A DNA stretch of 64,000 nucleotides from Mesostigma viride (GCA_009746045.1 RPFO01000296.1:717739-781738); one strand, 5' to 3'; positions 33,568-44,340 are shown, numbered from the stretch's first letter. Notes: generated by a model from the letters alone, not told the origin. Numbers and translations: made by a program.

Positions 33568-35258
33568 ATGTCGTTTGATTATGGTATTTGTCCTGCTTTG
33601 ATTCGCAAGAAGCGCAAACCGGCAAGGACAGCGCCGTCAATCACGTTAACAACTACACACGGACTGTATCCTAGCGCGGTACCGATTACAATGACAGCAG
33701 CATTCAGCGAAACAGTCACCGGGTTCACCTTGGGTGATATCGTTGTCATAAATGGTACTGCATCTGGTTTAACGGGTAGCGGCGCCTCTTACACATTCTC
33801 TGTGACTCCAGCTGTAGCTTATTCACTGACAACAGTCACTGTTGGAGGGAACGCAGCAAGCAGCGTGCTAGGAACCGGCAACACCGCAGCAACTCCGTTA
33901 GTCTTCACGTATTCGCCACCTCCAACGGTAACCCTCGCGACGACCGCGGGCTTGACGCCATCCTCATCACCCGTGGACGTGACAGCCACGTTCAGCAGGT
34001 CGGTGACGGGGTTCGCGTTGGGCGATATCACCGTGACCAACGGGACCGCCGCCAACCTGACCGGAAGTGGGGCGTCGTACGCCTTCCAAGTGACGCCAAC
34101 CATCGCCAATTCTACCACAAACGTTAGCGTTGGCGCGGGCGCTGTTGTGGACGCATCGACAGGAACGCCAACGCGGCATCTAACACACTGTCGTTCACGT
34201 ACTCGGCAAATCCGTCGGTGACTCTTGCGTCCGGAACTCCGACGGGTGCTGTTTATCCGATCACGGCCACTTTTAGCACATCGGTCACTGGGTTCACGTT
34301 GGGCGACATCGCCGTGACCAACGGAACCGTGTCCAACTTGCTGGGAAGCGGTGCCACGTACACATTCGATGTGACCACTACCATGTCGGACTTCACGACG
34401 ACGGTAAGCGTGGGCGCGGGCGCCGTGACGGGCGCAACGTCAGGGCTTGGAAATGCATCATCCAACACGCTGTCATTCACGTACTATTACAACCCGGCAA
34501 CAGACCCAGCGTTGTTTGCGTGGTACGACCCGTCAGACAGCGCCACGGTGTTCAGCGACGCGTCGGGCACAACCCAGCAAAACACGGCAGGAGGGAACGT
34601 GATGCGCGTGAAAGACAAGGGACCGAATGGGTACCACGTGACACAGGCCACTTCCACCAAGTGTCCTACGCTGGATGCGGCGGAGCTTAACTCGAAACGG
34701 TCCCTCCGCTTTATCAACTCGCGGTCTGGCTTGTTAGCGTCCGTGAGCAATTTCTGGAGCGCGATTGGGGTCAGTGCGAGCATCCTCCTAGTCGCCAAAC
34801 AGCTAACGACTGCAACGTATCCAGAAATAGGGGGTTATACGGGTATTAGAGGTTATATGCTTGGATCGACGGATGGCAATGGTTATCTCATGTCTTATCA
34901 GTCAGAGGTACAGACCGTTCTCCTATTCGCTCCCGGTACTGTATACGAAACCGTGAGCACCAGGGCTCAGTTCTTTGACAACAAGGCACACGTCATGGCG
35001 ATTTCATGCAACAGCAGTACAAACGCACTTTTCACCCGCTTCGACGGAAGAGCTGGTTATAACAGAATCGGATCGGACCCTACAACTGGTTCAGGAAATC
35101 TCGCTATTGGAGGAGACTCATCCAACGCGAGTCGTGCCTTTGACGGGTGGATCGGCGAGATCCTTATCTACAACACAGCCAAGACGTCAGCGGAACTTGA
35201 ACGGATCCGCGGGTATCTTGTTGCCAAGTGGGGCACTCCCGCCGCCATCCCAGCGTAG
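33568..35258 (+). pseudogene. Spike/fibre: three Ig-like repeats plus LamG-like head (one frameshift)
   Basis: ATG at 33568, after an AT-rich segment. Residues from about 29 hold three repeats of some 85 residues, each with ITATFS-x-TVTGFTLGDI, VTNGTxSxLxGSG and a YTFxVTP strand. These correspond to bacterial-type Ig-like (Big) domains. A one-base shift near 34161 separates repeats two and three; the third is in the frame starting at 34218. The C-terminal part (about 34494-35258) starts DPALFAWYDPSDSATVFSDA and ends FDGWIGEILIYNTAKTSAEL followed by RIRGYLVAKWG, which is a concanavalin/LamG-like lectin fold. About 563 residues. Architecture and location after the MCP suggest a host-attachment fibre with a glycan-binding tip. 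Biological role is inferred. Confidence 0.7.
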
Positions 35259-35291
35259 AAATATTATCTCGTATAATTTTGCAATAAAGCA

Positions 35292-35801
35292 ATGGAATAC
35301 CCCACCTATTACCAAATAGTGCTAGATTCCAATGCCTCTGAAAACATGATTGACTCCACCACCGGGTTACGTCAATTTAGAATCAAACCAGACCCGAGGG
35401 CGCCCATCATTGACAGTACATGGCGTGGTGGTGTGCATTATGCCTACGTTGACGCAGTACCTTTTGATGAGGACCATGCTATTGTCGGGCTTGTTTCCAC
35501 GAGTTTCTCCGGTGGTGAGCATAACCAACAGGATTGCATTGTTTTATGCACAGAGACTGTCATGGGTGGATCAGACGGGGACATCTTTTCTTACGCCATG
35601 ATCAACGAACACGCGTTTTTTAACCTAAAGAACCCACACCTGTTTAGAAACGGAGGACATATTACGGTAGGAGCGTCGTACATTGACAGACTTGACGTAA
35701 ACGAGACTCAATTCCCCCCGTTGCAGACGGACGGTTTTTTGTGCATCCTACGTTTTGAAAAGATTCGCGGGTTCAATAAGTGCAATTGTCATGGCAAGTA
35801 A
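35292..35801 (+). CDS. PLV hypothetical protein, 169 residues, beta-rich
   Basis: Intact frame. ATG at 35292 follows an AT-rich stretch (AATATTATCTCGTATAATTT). Begins MEYPTYYQIVLDSNASENMI and contains alternating hydrophobic strands throughout (GGVHYAYVDAVPF, FLCILRFEKI near the end). Size and beta content would suit a single jelly-roll capsid protein, so it is an alternative candidate for a vertex or minor capsid component. No motif is diagnostic. Its stop overlaps the next gene's ATG by 11 bp. Confidence 0.65.
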   Translation: MEYPTYYQIVLDSNASENMIDSTTGLRQFRIKPDPRAPIIDSTWRGGVHYAYVDAVPFDEDHAIVGLVSTSFSGGEHNQQDCIVLCTETVMGGSDGDIFSYAMINEHAFFNLKNPHLFRNGGHITVGASYIDRLDVNETQFPPLQTDGFLCILRFEKIRGFNKCNCHGK

Positions 35802-35994
35802 TTTCTACGAATTATACATGGGTGGGTGCTTTGGAAAATTTACCTGCGTGGATACCTTAGAAACCTCGTTCAGGCGATTGACAAGTGACCCAGTTGATTA
35901 CTCGCATGCTTACGAGTCTTTTTACCTAAATTCACGTCCCAGAACTCGCCACGTGGTAGAGGCCACCTTAGACTTGCATCGCTCCGAAATTTAG
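35791..35994 (+). CDS. PLV hypothetical protein, 67 residues
   Basis: ATG at 35791 lies inside the last codons of the preceding gene (stop 35799-35801). It opens MASNFYELYMGGCFGKFTCV and is chosen over an earlier in-frame codon because of this overlap. Contains two Cys near the start and a charged C-terminus. No family recognised. Confidence 0.55.
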   Translation: MASNFYELYMGGCFGKFTCVDTLETSFRRLTSDPVDYSHAYESFYLNSRPRTRHVVEATLDLHRSEI

Positions 35995-36144
35995 CCAAGT
36001 TCGACACTTGTACAAGTCCAGCCACCTTCGCGTCCTGTCCAGGCCGTGCCAGCAGACGTAACGGACCTTGGCACATTGTGCACAAATAGGCAAAATCACG
36101 TGCAAGTCACGCATCTCACGTTAACAAGCTCTCTGCCGGTAGCC

Positions 36145-36717
36145 ATGGCTTCCCGAAACGCAGGGCCTTGCGAGAAGGCGTTGGCAATGCTTGGAAAAAT
36201 CCTCGATGGTCTCGAGGACGGCCAGACAAAGATATCTGACCAGCTCGCACACCTGACGCACAAGGTCTCCCTTCTTTCCGGAAACGAAGGTGCTGTTGGA
36301 GGCATCGGACCTACCTGCGAGGTATTCAAGATTCACGACGCCGGATATGACGATGTCGACCGCAAGACGCCAAAAATTTGCGTCGAGTGGGTCTACGAGA
36401 GGAACGCGGCAAGGCCGAAGAAGGTCGAGGACCGCTGCGAGTGGATTCGCCTCGACCAAGCCGACGGGTGCGTTAAGATGGTTGACGATTTCCTCAATGG
36501 CTTCTCCAAGTCCAAGCGCCAGCCAGGCATTTCCCCCATTGCCCTCTACAAGGCATGGGAGGAGGCAAAGAAGGGTTTCGAGGACGCAAAGACCGCCACT
36601 TCCAATGGCAGGAAGAGGAGCCGCGAGGGAGCGTCAAGCTCCCACGGCCATGGCGACAAGAAGAACTCCGCCTCGTACGTGAAGAGCCTGACTGGACACT
36701 CCAAGGACAAGGAGTAG
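36145..36717 (+). CDS. PLV hypothetical protein, 190 residues, coiled-coil start and basic tail
   Basis: ATG at 36145 gives MASRNAGPCEKALAMLGKIL. An in-frame GTG at 36046 is less likely because the extra 33 residues look non-coding. Residues 8-45 form a likely coiled coil (LDGLEDGQTKISDQLAHLTH). The middle holds KICVEWVYERNA. The last 45 residues are Lys/Ser/Arg-rich with KRSREG and HGHGDKK words, suggesting nucleic-acid or nuclear association. It is the last rightward gene before the right TIR. Function unknown. Confidence 0.65.
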   Translation: MASRNAGPCEKALAMLGKILDGLEDGQTKISDQLAHLTHKVSLLSGNEGAVGGIGPTCEVFKIHDAGYDDVDRKTPKICVEWVYERNAARPKKVEDRCEWIRLDQADGCVKMVDDFLNGFSKSKRQPGISPIALYKAWEEAKKGFEDAKTATSNGRKRSREGASSSHGHGDKKNSASYVKSLTGHSKDKE

Positions 36718-36988
36718 ATTGTCGTCTTGTTGACGACGGCAACGAGCTTGCCATTTCGCTCTTGTCGAGCTGATAACGAATGTAAACGTGTTATATATTT
36801 TAATGAATTCGTTTATGCAGTATAAAACGCGTCAATGTATGCTGAAAACAATTTTCATTTCGTCTCGAATTGCAGTTCTAACTGCGGGTTTAAAAAGTAG
36901 AGTAAACCTCTCATGCATCGACGCAGGTCGTATGGGATTCTTGCATAGGTCGTCTGAGTTTCCAGAGGTTACACAGAGTAATAAAATG
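36718..36988 (+). other. AT-rich spacer between the last PLV gene and the right TIR
   Basis: No frame of note. Contains a TATATATTTTAATGAATTCG stretch near 36793-36812 and short inverted words around 36720-36775 that may act as a transcription end. Nothing diagnostic. Confidence 0.4.
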
Positions 36989-38292
36989 ACACTCTGCACA
37001 CCCGCCGCGCGGCCCTCGCCGGGTCCGCCAACTCCCACGCACTGCTCGACCCTCCAGCACCTTACTAAATTTACTAAGCTAACTACAGGTTTTGGGTTTT
37101 GTCTGCGGGAAATTATGCAAGCCTGTGCATGCACTCTCACTCACATCGAATAAAACCTCCATTTCCAACTGAAAATATCAATTTAGTAGTAAATATAGTT
37201 TCCCACGAGAAAACACAGCAAGCCCTCACCCCATCACCACCACCTGGCAGTCCCGCCACTGCTTGGCAGTCCGCGCCCCTCCTGCATCCCCGCTGGCCGG
37301 CCCCATGGCCTTTTCCGTGGGAGATGGATTTATTGGTCATTTTGCCGTGGGAAACTACGTTTTCATGACCATTTGTCGTGGGAGACTATATTTACTAAGT
37401 TTTTTGGGGGTTCTTTTTTTGGGAAATTCAGACATGTTTTTGGTGGTGCACACCTGAATTAATTTCCTAGGAATAAAACCCAAAACCCATAGTAAACTTA
37501 GTAAACGTAGTTTCCCACGGGAAATGACTTAGTCCATCTCCCACATGGCCCTCAACCAGTTGTGTCACCACTTCGACCTCATGGCAGGTGGCTTGAATTT
37601 CCTAGAAAAAAACCATAAACCCATAGTAAACTTAGTAAATTTAGTCGCCCTGGGATGCCAGCATAAGAGTCTACCACCATGGTCACTATAAGGTCACTAT
37701 AGCTACTCCCGTGGGAAACTAAAATTACATGCAACACTAGTGTCATTGTATCAGGGGGTCGGAGCAATTCTGCTCAGGCTTTCTCCACTAGTGTGTTGCA
37801 TGACCACGAGGGTGATGGGAGGTGGCTTGAATTTCCTAGAAAAAAAACCAAAAACCCATAGTAAACTTAGTAAATTTAGTCACCCTGGGATGCCAGCATA
37901 AGAGTCTACCACCATGGTCACTATAAGGTCACTATAGCTACCTTGTACCACACGGCACCTGTAGCACCTTGACCTCACGGCAGCTGGCTTGAATTTCCTA
38001 GAAAAAAAACCAAAAACCCATAGTAAACTTAGTAAATTTAGTCACAGTGGGAGGGTGATAGCCAGGGTGGGGGGATGCCGTGGGTGTCTGGAGACAGTGT
38101 TAGGGTTTAGGGTTTAGGGTTTAGGGTTTAGGGTTTAGGGTTTAGGGTGATACCCCACCCTAGGCCGCGGTCACTATAGGGTCACTATAGGGGTGGCAGA
38201 TGCCAGCATAAGGCTGGTGCCCTTCTGTGAGCCGCGATGACGGAATGATGACGGAATGATGATGGAAGCTACTTAATTAATTAATTAATTAA
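36989..38292. repeat. Right terminal inverted repeat of the PLV
   Basis: 1,304 bp, complementary to 18627-19952 with few differences: a two-base deletion near 37283, one fewer telomere-type unit and two fewer TTAA units. High arm identity implies a recent insertion or repeat homogenisation. Confidence 0.95.
38100..38147 (+). repeat. Telomere-type array TTTAGGG, right TIR
   Basis: TTAGGG followed by six TTTAGGG units, mirror image of 18780-18834 but one unit shorter. The G-rich strand points outward, as at a right chromosome end. Confidence 0.97.
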
Positions 38293-38576
38293 TGGTCAAA
38301 TTAAAGGCAATCATGGTACATGAAGCGAGACAAATCATGCCTGGACGCATGGCGATGTAAGAGCCCCCCCTCCCCCACGCCAGGAGGAAGGGGTGCGTGA
38401 CTGAGTAGAGTAGTTAGGATTTTGTATTACGAGAGACAACTTTGTATATTATCAACAACTTTGTATATTATCAAGGAGACAACTTTGTATATAAGATTAG
38501 AGTGAGATCAGCTAGTCTTCGCGGCTCAGTTCTAATGCACCCACCCCCATCAGTCCATGGAATACGTGCTCCTGCT

Positions 38577-40350
38577 CCAGATCCTTAATTAAGGCCAAAA
38601 TGAGTCCCTTCCAAACAACGTTTGCACTTAGATAGTTAGACGAATTATGCCCGACGAAGCTGGAACTTAACAGCCACAATGAATTACGGTTGTTCAGACC
38701 TTGTACAACGCCTCAGGGCATTTGGAGCCCTGAATGGTAACAAATGCTAACAAGGTAGTGTTGCTATCAATAATGATTTTAAAAATTAATATGATGTCAT
38801 TAATTAATTAATTAGTTATCAACATCACTCCGTTGGGAGTAAATGTAGCACATATCCCTGAGAAGGGGCATATGGCTTTTAATACATTCTAGGCTACTTC
38901 ATGCAAGGGTGGGAATGTAAGCTACCACTGCTCTAGGTGCACCAGGGCACCTGCACCACCATGTCATATTACAACCAAAACTGGTCGTCATCATGCAAGC
39001 ATCTGAAGCATGGTCGCAAAACTTCGTGTGCAAAATCTCATGTCATAAGGAGCCCAACATTATGACAATTGCCAGGCTTTGTAAAGATTTTTGATTTAAC
39101 GATGACTACAGCACAAACAGTGAGCGAAACCCTGGTGCATGTGAATGCCTGAGTGGCGACTGTTCCTAACAGAATGCAAGATGTAAGGTAGACATTGCGA
39201 GTATGCCACAAATGTGTGATGTGCAGTGCACATGCATGTGAGCTACCATGGTCCGGATTCTCCCGATTTCTGGCCTGCGCTGGTTGTCTCCTTGATGTAT
39301 ACCCCATGACACCATACTTCTAAACTACTTAAGAACCTTGGCACATTGCAAAATGGGAAAGAAAGCTGAACAATACATGCAACATCACTCACTAACACAG
39401 CCATGTGATTGCTACCAACACGTACCATGTACATCCTGTGTGAAATTATTGGCAACGACACGCCAAGCAAACGCCAAGGTATAGTATAACTGCGACAGGC
39501 TGGCACATGTCACCTGGCATCCACGTATGCTCACCCCAAGGCATTGGCATATCCCCATGTCTATATCCGTTGCCCTTTGTGCGTACCGAGTCACCCATGC
39601 AGTCACCCACCCATGCATCCACCTGGCCCACCCACACAAGTACTCATACACTTGCGCACCTGAGTACCCAGCCACCCACTGGTCCACCCACCCGGTGACC
39701 CAGCCAGCCAGCCACGCACCTACTAAACCAACCTATCTAACCACTCGTGCACCCAGGCACCCAGCCACATACCCACCCACTGGGACATCCACCCACCCAG
39801 CTAGCCACATATGCAATCTACCCACCTAGGCAATAAGGAGGCATTCACCCATCCTTTTATCCAGGCACCCATTACTAAAACCACGCAGCCACCTAACCAC
39901 CCAGCCAGCTGGCCCCATGTGTGCCCACCAGGCCGCCCACCCCTGACCCACCCACGCCCCTTCCCACTCGACCACTCTTTCCCCCCATACCCTTATACCC
40001 ACCGACCTGCACCCACTCACCCTCACACATCCACATCCTCTCAGCCAGTCACCCACCCATCTCACCCCTAACATGCACAGCCCTCCACCCGCGATAGGTG
40101 AGTCGATCCCAACTACAAAACCACCCACCCACCCATATCCGTGCACCCACCCACCCATCTACCTTCCCCATCGCTCACCCCACCCACTTCTAATCACAGC
40201 TACACATCCACCCGCCACAAACCAACGGTGCAAATCCTCCAGCCCATGCAACAGTTTCACTCAGGCATCCAACAATGCACCCACCTAGGAGTTCCCAAAC
40301 CCCGTCGATCCCCCAGCCACCTGGCGATTCACTTATAAGCAACCACCCTT
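38577..40350 (+). repeat. Diverged direct duplication, copy A
   Basis: Aligns in order with 42597-44340. Shared landmarks include GCATGTGAATGCCTGAGTGG (39137 and 43077), the GCACATTGCAAAATGGGAA word, the GGCATCCACGTATGCTCAC word, and a following 0.8-kb CCAC-rich tract. Copy A carries a 160-bp insertion at about 38797-38960. Frames in the CCAC tract are artefacts. Confidence 0.75.
38797..38962 (-). mobile_element. Short non-LTR-type insertion with (TTAA)n tail, copy 1
   Basis: Body from TTATCAACATCACTCCGTTG to GGGCACCTGCACCACC, with (TTAATTAA) at the plus-strand left side. It is flanked by ATGTCAT on both sides (about 38790-38796 and 38959-38965), and copy B of the surrounding duplication lacks it. 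Longer relatives at 46650 and 50800 extend past the right edge, so this is probably a 5'-truncated copy read on the minus strand. Confidence 0.6.
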
Positions 40351-40388
40351 GCACCCATCCACCCACCATAACCACCCACCCACCCGCC

Positions 40389-40512
40389 CTCCTCCCTCCC
40401 TCCCTCCCTCCCTCCCTCCCTCCCTCCCTCCCTCCTCCCTCCCTCCCTCCCTCCCTCCCTCCCTCCCTCCCTCCCTCCCTCCCTCCCTCCCTCCCTCCCT
40501 CCCTCCCTCCCG
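40389..40512 (+). repeat. (CCCT)n microsatellite
   Basis: About 30 CCCT units with one or two phase slips. Complement of the GGGA type next to the PLV left end. Confidence 0.95.
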
Positions 40513-40869
40513 CCACCCCACCCACCCACCCTCTCCAACTGCATGTGGACTGCCTCTCCCAGCGACTCGGCCAGCCGTTTGAGTGTGTTTGGGACCATAT
40601 GCTGATGCCCATGGATATTACGCGCGCCATCAACCAGGCAACACCAGTGACACTTGAGCTCCTTGTTATCCTTCTCATCGGATGTACTGACGACACCCTG
40701 CACAATTACAGCTCACAAGGCAACTAACATGCTGGAGGAACGCATCCGCCGCAGTGGACGTCAGTAACGGATGTTGCAATGTTGCTGGAGGGAGGTCAAT
40801 CGACCGCACCCGTACATACAAGGGGCAATTATTGATGCGTCATACCCAAAACAGGAAGAAAATGTGGCA

Positions 40870-41340
40870 CAACTAACCTTGCCATCAACATGGATGGACG
40901 GAGTTGGAGACCAACTGCAGCGCGGCATTCGCAAGGGCACAGGCTGTGTTGTTCAGCAGGTCCACCGCTGGACTGCCCGATGCCGAGTCCAGGTTCTTCC
41001 TTACACAAACTCTCCACAAGCGTGATTGTCGTGTCCTTGGCTGCCAACTGCGGAAAGGAGGCCAGTGCTCGCTTCAGCAGGAACTCGGCAATTGCAATCA
41101 CGGTGGGCCCTGGCACGATTTGCAGGCCTACACATGCTTGCCCCGCATGTGCCTCCCCCACGTGTGCATCCACCGCAGTTGACGTGCTCGCTCGCAGCTC
41201 CCACTACCGCTGGCTTCGTTGCCATGTTCCTCCACCCGTTGCCTCTTGCATCTTAGCTGTTCCTCGCGCTTCTCCGCAGCCTCTCTTTCCCTCTCTTCCT
41301 CTCTCTTTTCTGCTGCCGTTCATGCCTTGCTCCAGATATA
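40870..41340 (-). other. Possible exon remnants of an unidentified host or transposon gene
   Basis: On the minus strand, frames with AVDLLNNTACALANAALQLV (near 40900-40960) and a charged helical stretch EKREEQLRCKRQRVEEHG (near 41220-41290) look protein-like. They are in different frames with a stop between. A GT donor-like site follows ATGGCAAG near 40880. Could be a decayed gene, with 41575-41790 as an upstream exon. No family recognised. Confidence 0.25.
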
Positions 41341-41574
41341 GATGTGGCTGCTTAGGCGTTCAATCTGCATCACAGAATTGGACGATATGCACGTCAAAGG
41401 AAAGCCAACCAAGCAGCAACATTACCAACAATGTAGCGGGAGGGTCAGTGCAGAGGCCAGCAACATAACTGCCTTAGTCTTGTACTCCTACCATACACAT
41501 TAGGGAAGACTGCTGGCATGGCAGCCTGCATCACAGCAATGAATTGCCGCCAACTAAAATAAGAGAGTGACTCA

Positions 41575-41790
41575 CCGCTACTCTTCCCTGAAGCCGACTG
41601 GTCACACCTCCATTGTGGCGTTGTTTTACCACTTTAAGGCTCTTCCACAGCGTGCGATTTTGTTGATGCCATTTTCTCAATTCCTGTAGCATATATTTTG
41701 CCCCCGCCGCACGCTTCCATGGGTTGCCATGTACATCATACTTTGCTGATGCTGCAGAGAAGTCAAGCGGTTCTTTGCATTCCCTCACCT
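41575..41790 (-). CDS. Possible internal exon of an unidentified gene
   Basis: Minus-strand open segment with YDVHGNPWKRAAGAKYMLQE and LRKWHQQNRTLWKSLKVVKQ. It is bounded by acceptor-like TTGAATACAG and donor-like GTGAGTCAC sequences. Composition is protein-like and it lies in otherwise repeat-rich DNA. No domain is recognised, and partner exons were not established. Confidence 0.33.
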
Positions 41791-41848
41791 GTATTCAACG
41801 GCAACGCCAAAACGGAATGCCAACGAATGCGGAGCGGGGGAACAAGGC

Positions 41849-42424
41849 ATAAATCAACGCATGGTGAACCGGCAGATGCTGAGGCAGACACGACAATGCA
41901 CTGGGTGCATGGCAACCATGTGAACACTGATGGTAGCACTCACATGCCTAACAAGCATTTTCTTTGTTTCCCCTGGGTTAGAGTGTAAGGCCTATGCCAA
42001 CCAAGGTAAACAACAAAACAACACATCCTAAACTGCCCTAACTGACATGGGCAACAAACATGGCCAATGGAGGACAAGGAACCAAGTAGGATCATCCAAC
42101 AGGATCATGGTATTATGGCAGCTTGCATGCAGTAAATTACATCAAGCATGGTTGGCTCAGCACATTGAAGTATTGTCACATCATTAGAACAAGGGAAAGT
42201 CAGAAATCAACGCATGGTGAACCGGCAGATGATGAGGCAGACACGACAATGCACTTGGTGCATGGCAACTATGTGAACACTGATGGTAGCATTCACATGC
42301 CTAACAAGCATTTTCTCTGTTTCCCCTGGGTTAGAGTGTAAGGCCTATGCCAACCCAGCTAAACAACAAAACAACACATCCTAAACTGCGCTAACTGACA
42401 TGGGCAACAAACATGGCCAATGGA
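41849..42424 (+). repeat. Direct repeats of about 220 bp (41849-42070 and 42203-42424)
   Basis: Both copies contain ATCAACGCATGGTGAACCGG, TGAACACTGATGGTAGCA and CCTAACAAGCATTTTC at matching positions, with about 95% identity by eye, separated by about 135 bp of unrelated DNA. Confidence 0.88.
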
Positions 42425-42596
42425 CACAACACCTTGAAATGGCCTTTTTTTTACATAAATTATGGCCCATGGCAAGTTTATTGTCCGATTGACCTAGGAT
42501 TGGATCCCACCACTCCCCGGGATGTGTCTGGCTAGTGGTGGAGTAGTTGAGTCAAAATGTTAAGTTTACATGGTACTCCCTGCTTAAGTTAACTCC

Positions 42597-44340
42597 AGAT
42601 CCAAGGCCAAAACTGGCCACCTAAACCACTTGCACTTGCATAGAAACAATAGTTGATCTCAGATTATGCTGTAACTTTGCAGTGGTGATGAATAATAGTT
42701 GTTCTGACCTTGTACAAAGTTCTACGCCATTTGGAGCCCTAGTTGGTGACAAATGCTAGCAAAATTTTGCTAGCATTTGTCATTAATGGCCATTTAAAAT
42801 CAATATTTAACCCAAATAATGTCAGAATGCCACCAAAACTTATTGCCATCATGCCAGCACCTGAAGCAAGGTCTCAACAAGTCATGAGCAGAAATTCAGA
42901 TCATGCAGAGCCCAAAATGGTGACATTTGCCAGCAATTGTCACCATTTTTTGCTTTTTTACCCACAATTTTAACAACATTACCCACCAAAACATTCTCCA
43001 AGCTGGGGCGCATCATTTAAATCTTTGCAGGCAACTCAAGAATGACTAGTACAAACAGTGTGCAAAACCTTGGTGCATGTGAATGCCTGAGTGGTGACCA
43101 TTGCTAGCAGAATCCATCATGTAAGGTAGGCATTGCCAGTATGCCACAAAGCTGTGATGTGCAGTGCATGTCCATATGTATACCCCATGACACCGTGCCT
43201 CTAAACTACTTGGCACATTGCAAAATGGGAAGGAAAGGTGAATAATACATGCCACATCACTAACACAGCCATTTGAATGCTACCAACACGCACCATGCAT
43301 GATATACACTGCGTGTACAGTAATACATGTCGAGAATATGCCGAGCGAGCATATCAAGGTGCAGTGACCCCAACGCTGGCACATGTCACCTGGCATCCAC
43401 GTATGCTCACATGATATGGCATTGGCATATCCCATGTCTCCATCTCTTGCACTTTGTGCGCACCAAGCCACCCATGCAGTCGCCCACCCATGCAGCCACC
43501 TGGCCACCCACCCACACAACTGCTCACACACTCGCGCGCCCGTGCACCCAGACAGCCACCTGTCCTCCCACCCAGTGACCCACCCACCAAGCCAGCCGCG
43601 CACGTGCTTACCCAACTTATACAACCATGCGTGCACCTAGGCACCCAACCACCTACCAACCCACTTGGACATCCACCCACCCACCAAGGCACCTGCGCAA
43701 CCCACACACCAACTAGGTAATAAGCAGGCATTCCCCCATCCAATGAGCCAACCACCCAACCACCCAACCACCTAAACACCCAGCCAGCTGGCCCCATATG
43801 CACCCGTCCGGCCACCCACAGTTGACCCACCCACGCACCTACCCACTCAACCATTCACTGCCCCCACACCCTTATACCCACTGACCCACCCACTGACCCA
43901 CCCACACATGCATTTTCTCAGCCAGCACCCCGGCACCTACCTCACCCCAAACCTGCACAGCCCTTCACCCGTGATAGGTGAGTCGGTCCCAACCATAAAC
44001 CCATCCACGCATCCATATCTGTGCGCCCACCCGTCCATCTACCCGTCCCTTCGCCCACCCACCCACATCTAGTCATCTACACATCCACCAGCCACCAGCC
44101 ACCAATGGCCCACCCACCAACCCACACACACACATACATCCCTAACCAACCAACCACCAACACACCACCCTCAAAAACGTGCAGTTGTTTCACTCATGCA
44201 TCCAACAACCCACCCACTTCAAAGTCCCCAAAGCCTATCATCACCCAGCCACCTGGGCATCTGCCAATAACCGACCGCCCTTGCACTCATCCACCCACCA
44301 TGACCAGCCAGCCAGCCACCCACCCTCTCCAACTGCCTGT
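42597..44340 (+). repeat. Diverged direct duplication, copy B
   Basis: Counterpart of 38577-40350, without the 160-bp insertion. Ends in the CCAC/CCCA-rich tract with no believable gene. Confidence 0.75.

Larger units (their letters stand above)
18627..38292. mobile_element. Integrated Polinton-like virus (PLV), about 19.7 kb with TIRs
   Basis: The element is bounded by 1.3-kb inverted repeats (18627-19952 and 36989-38292) whose outer tips are (TTAA)n runs. Inside, an SF3 (D5-like) helicase reads leftward, while a double-jelly-roll major capsid protein, penton-like protein, zinc-finger protein and lectin-tipped spike read rightward. Size, TIRs, helicase type and capsid genes match Polinton-like viruses and virophage-like elements of protists. 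The left arm is poorly readable, and several genes carry single-base frameshifts. A target duplication cannot be set apart from the TTAA runs. Confidence 0.9.

Noticed and set aside
36046-36144. N-terminal extension of the last PLV gene from a GTG
   Set aside because: A good ATG lies at 36145 and the extra residues do not look protein-like.
18627-38292. Bacterial prophage or giant-virus fragment
   Set aside because: Capsid type, TIRs, gene order and size fit a Polinton-like virus, and the flanks are eukaryotic repeats and intron-containing genes.
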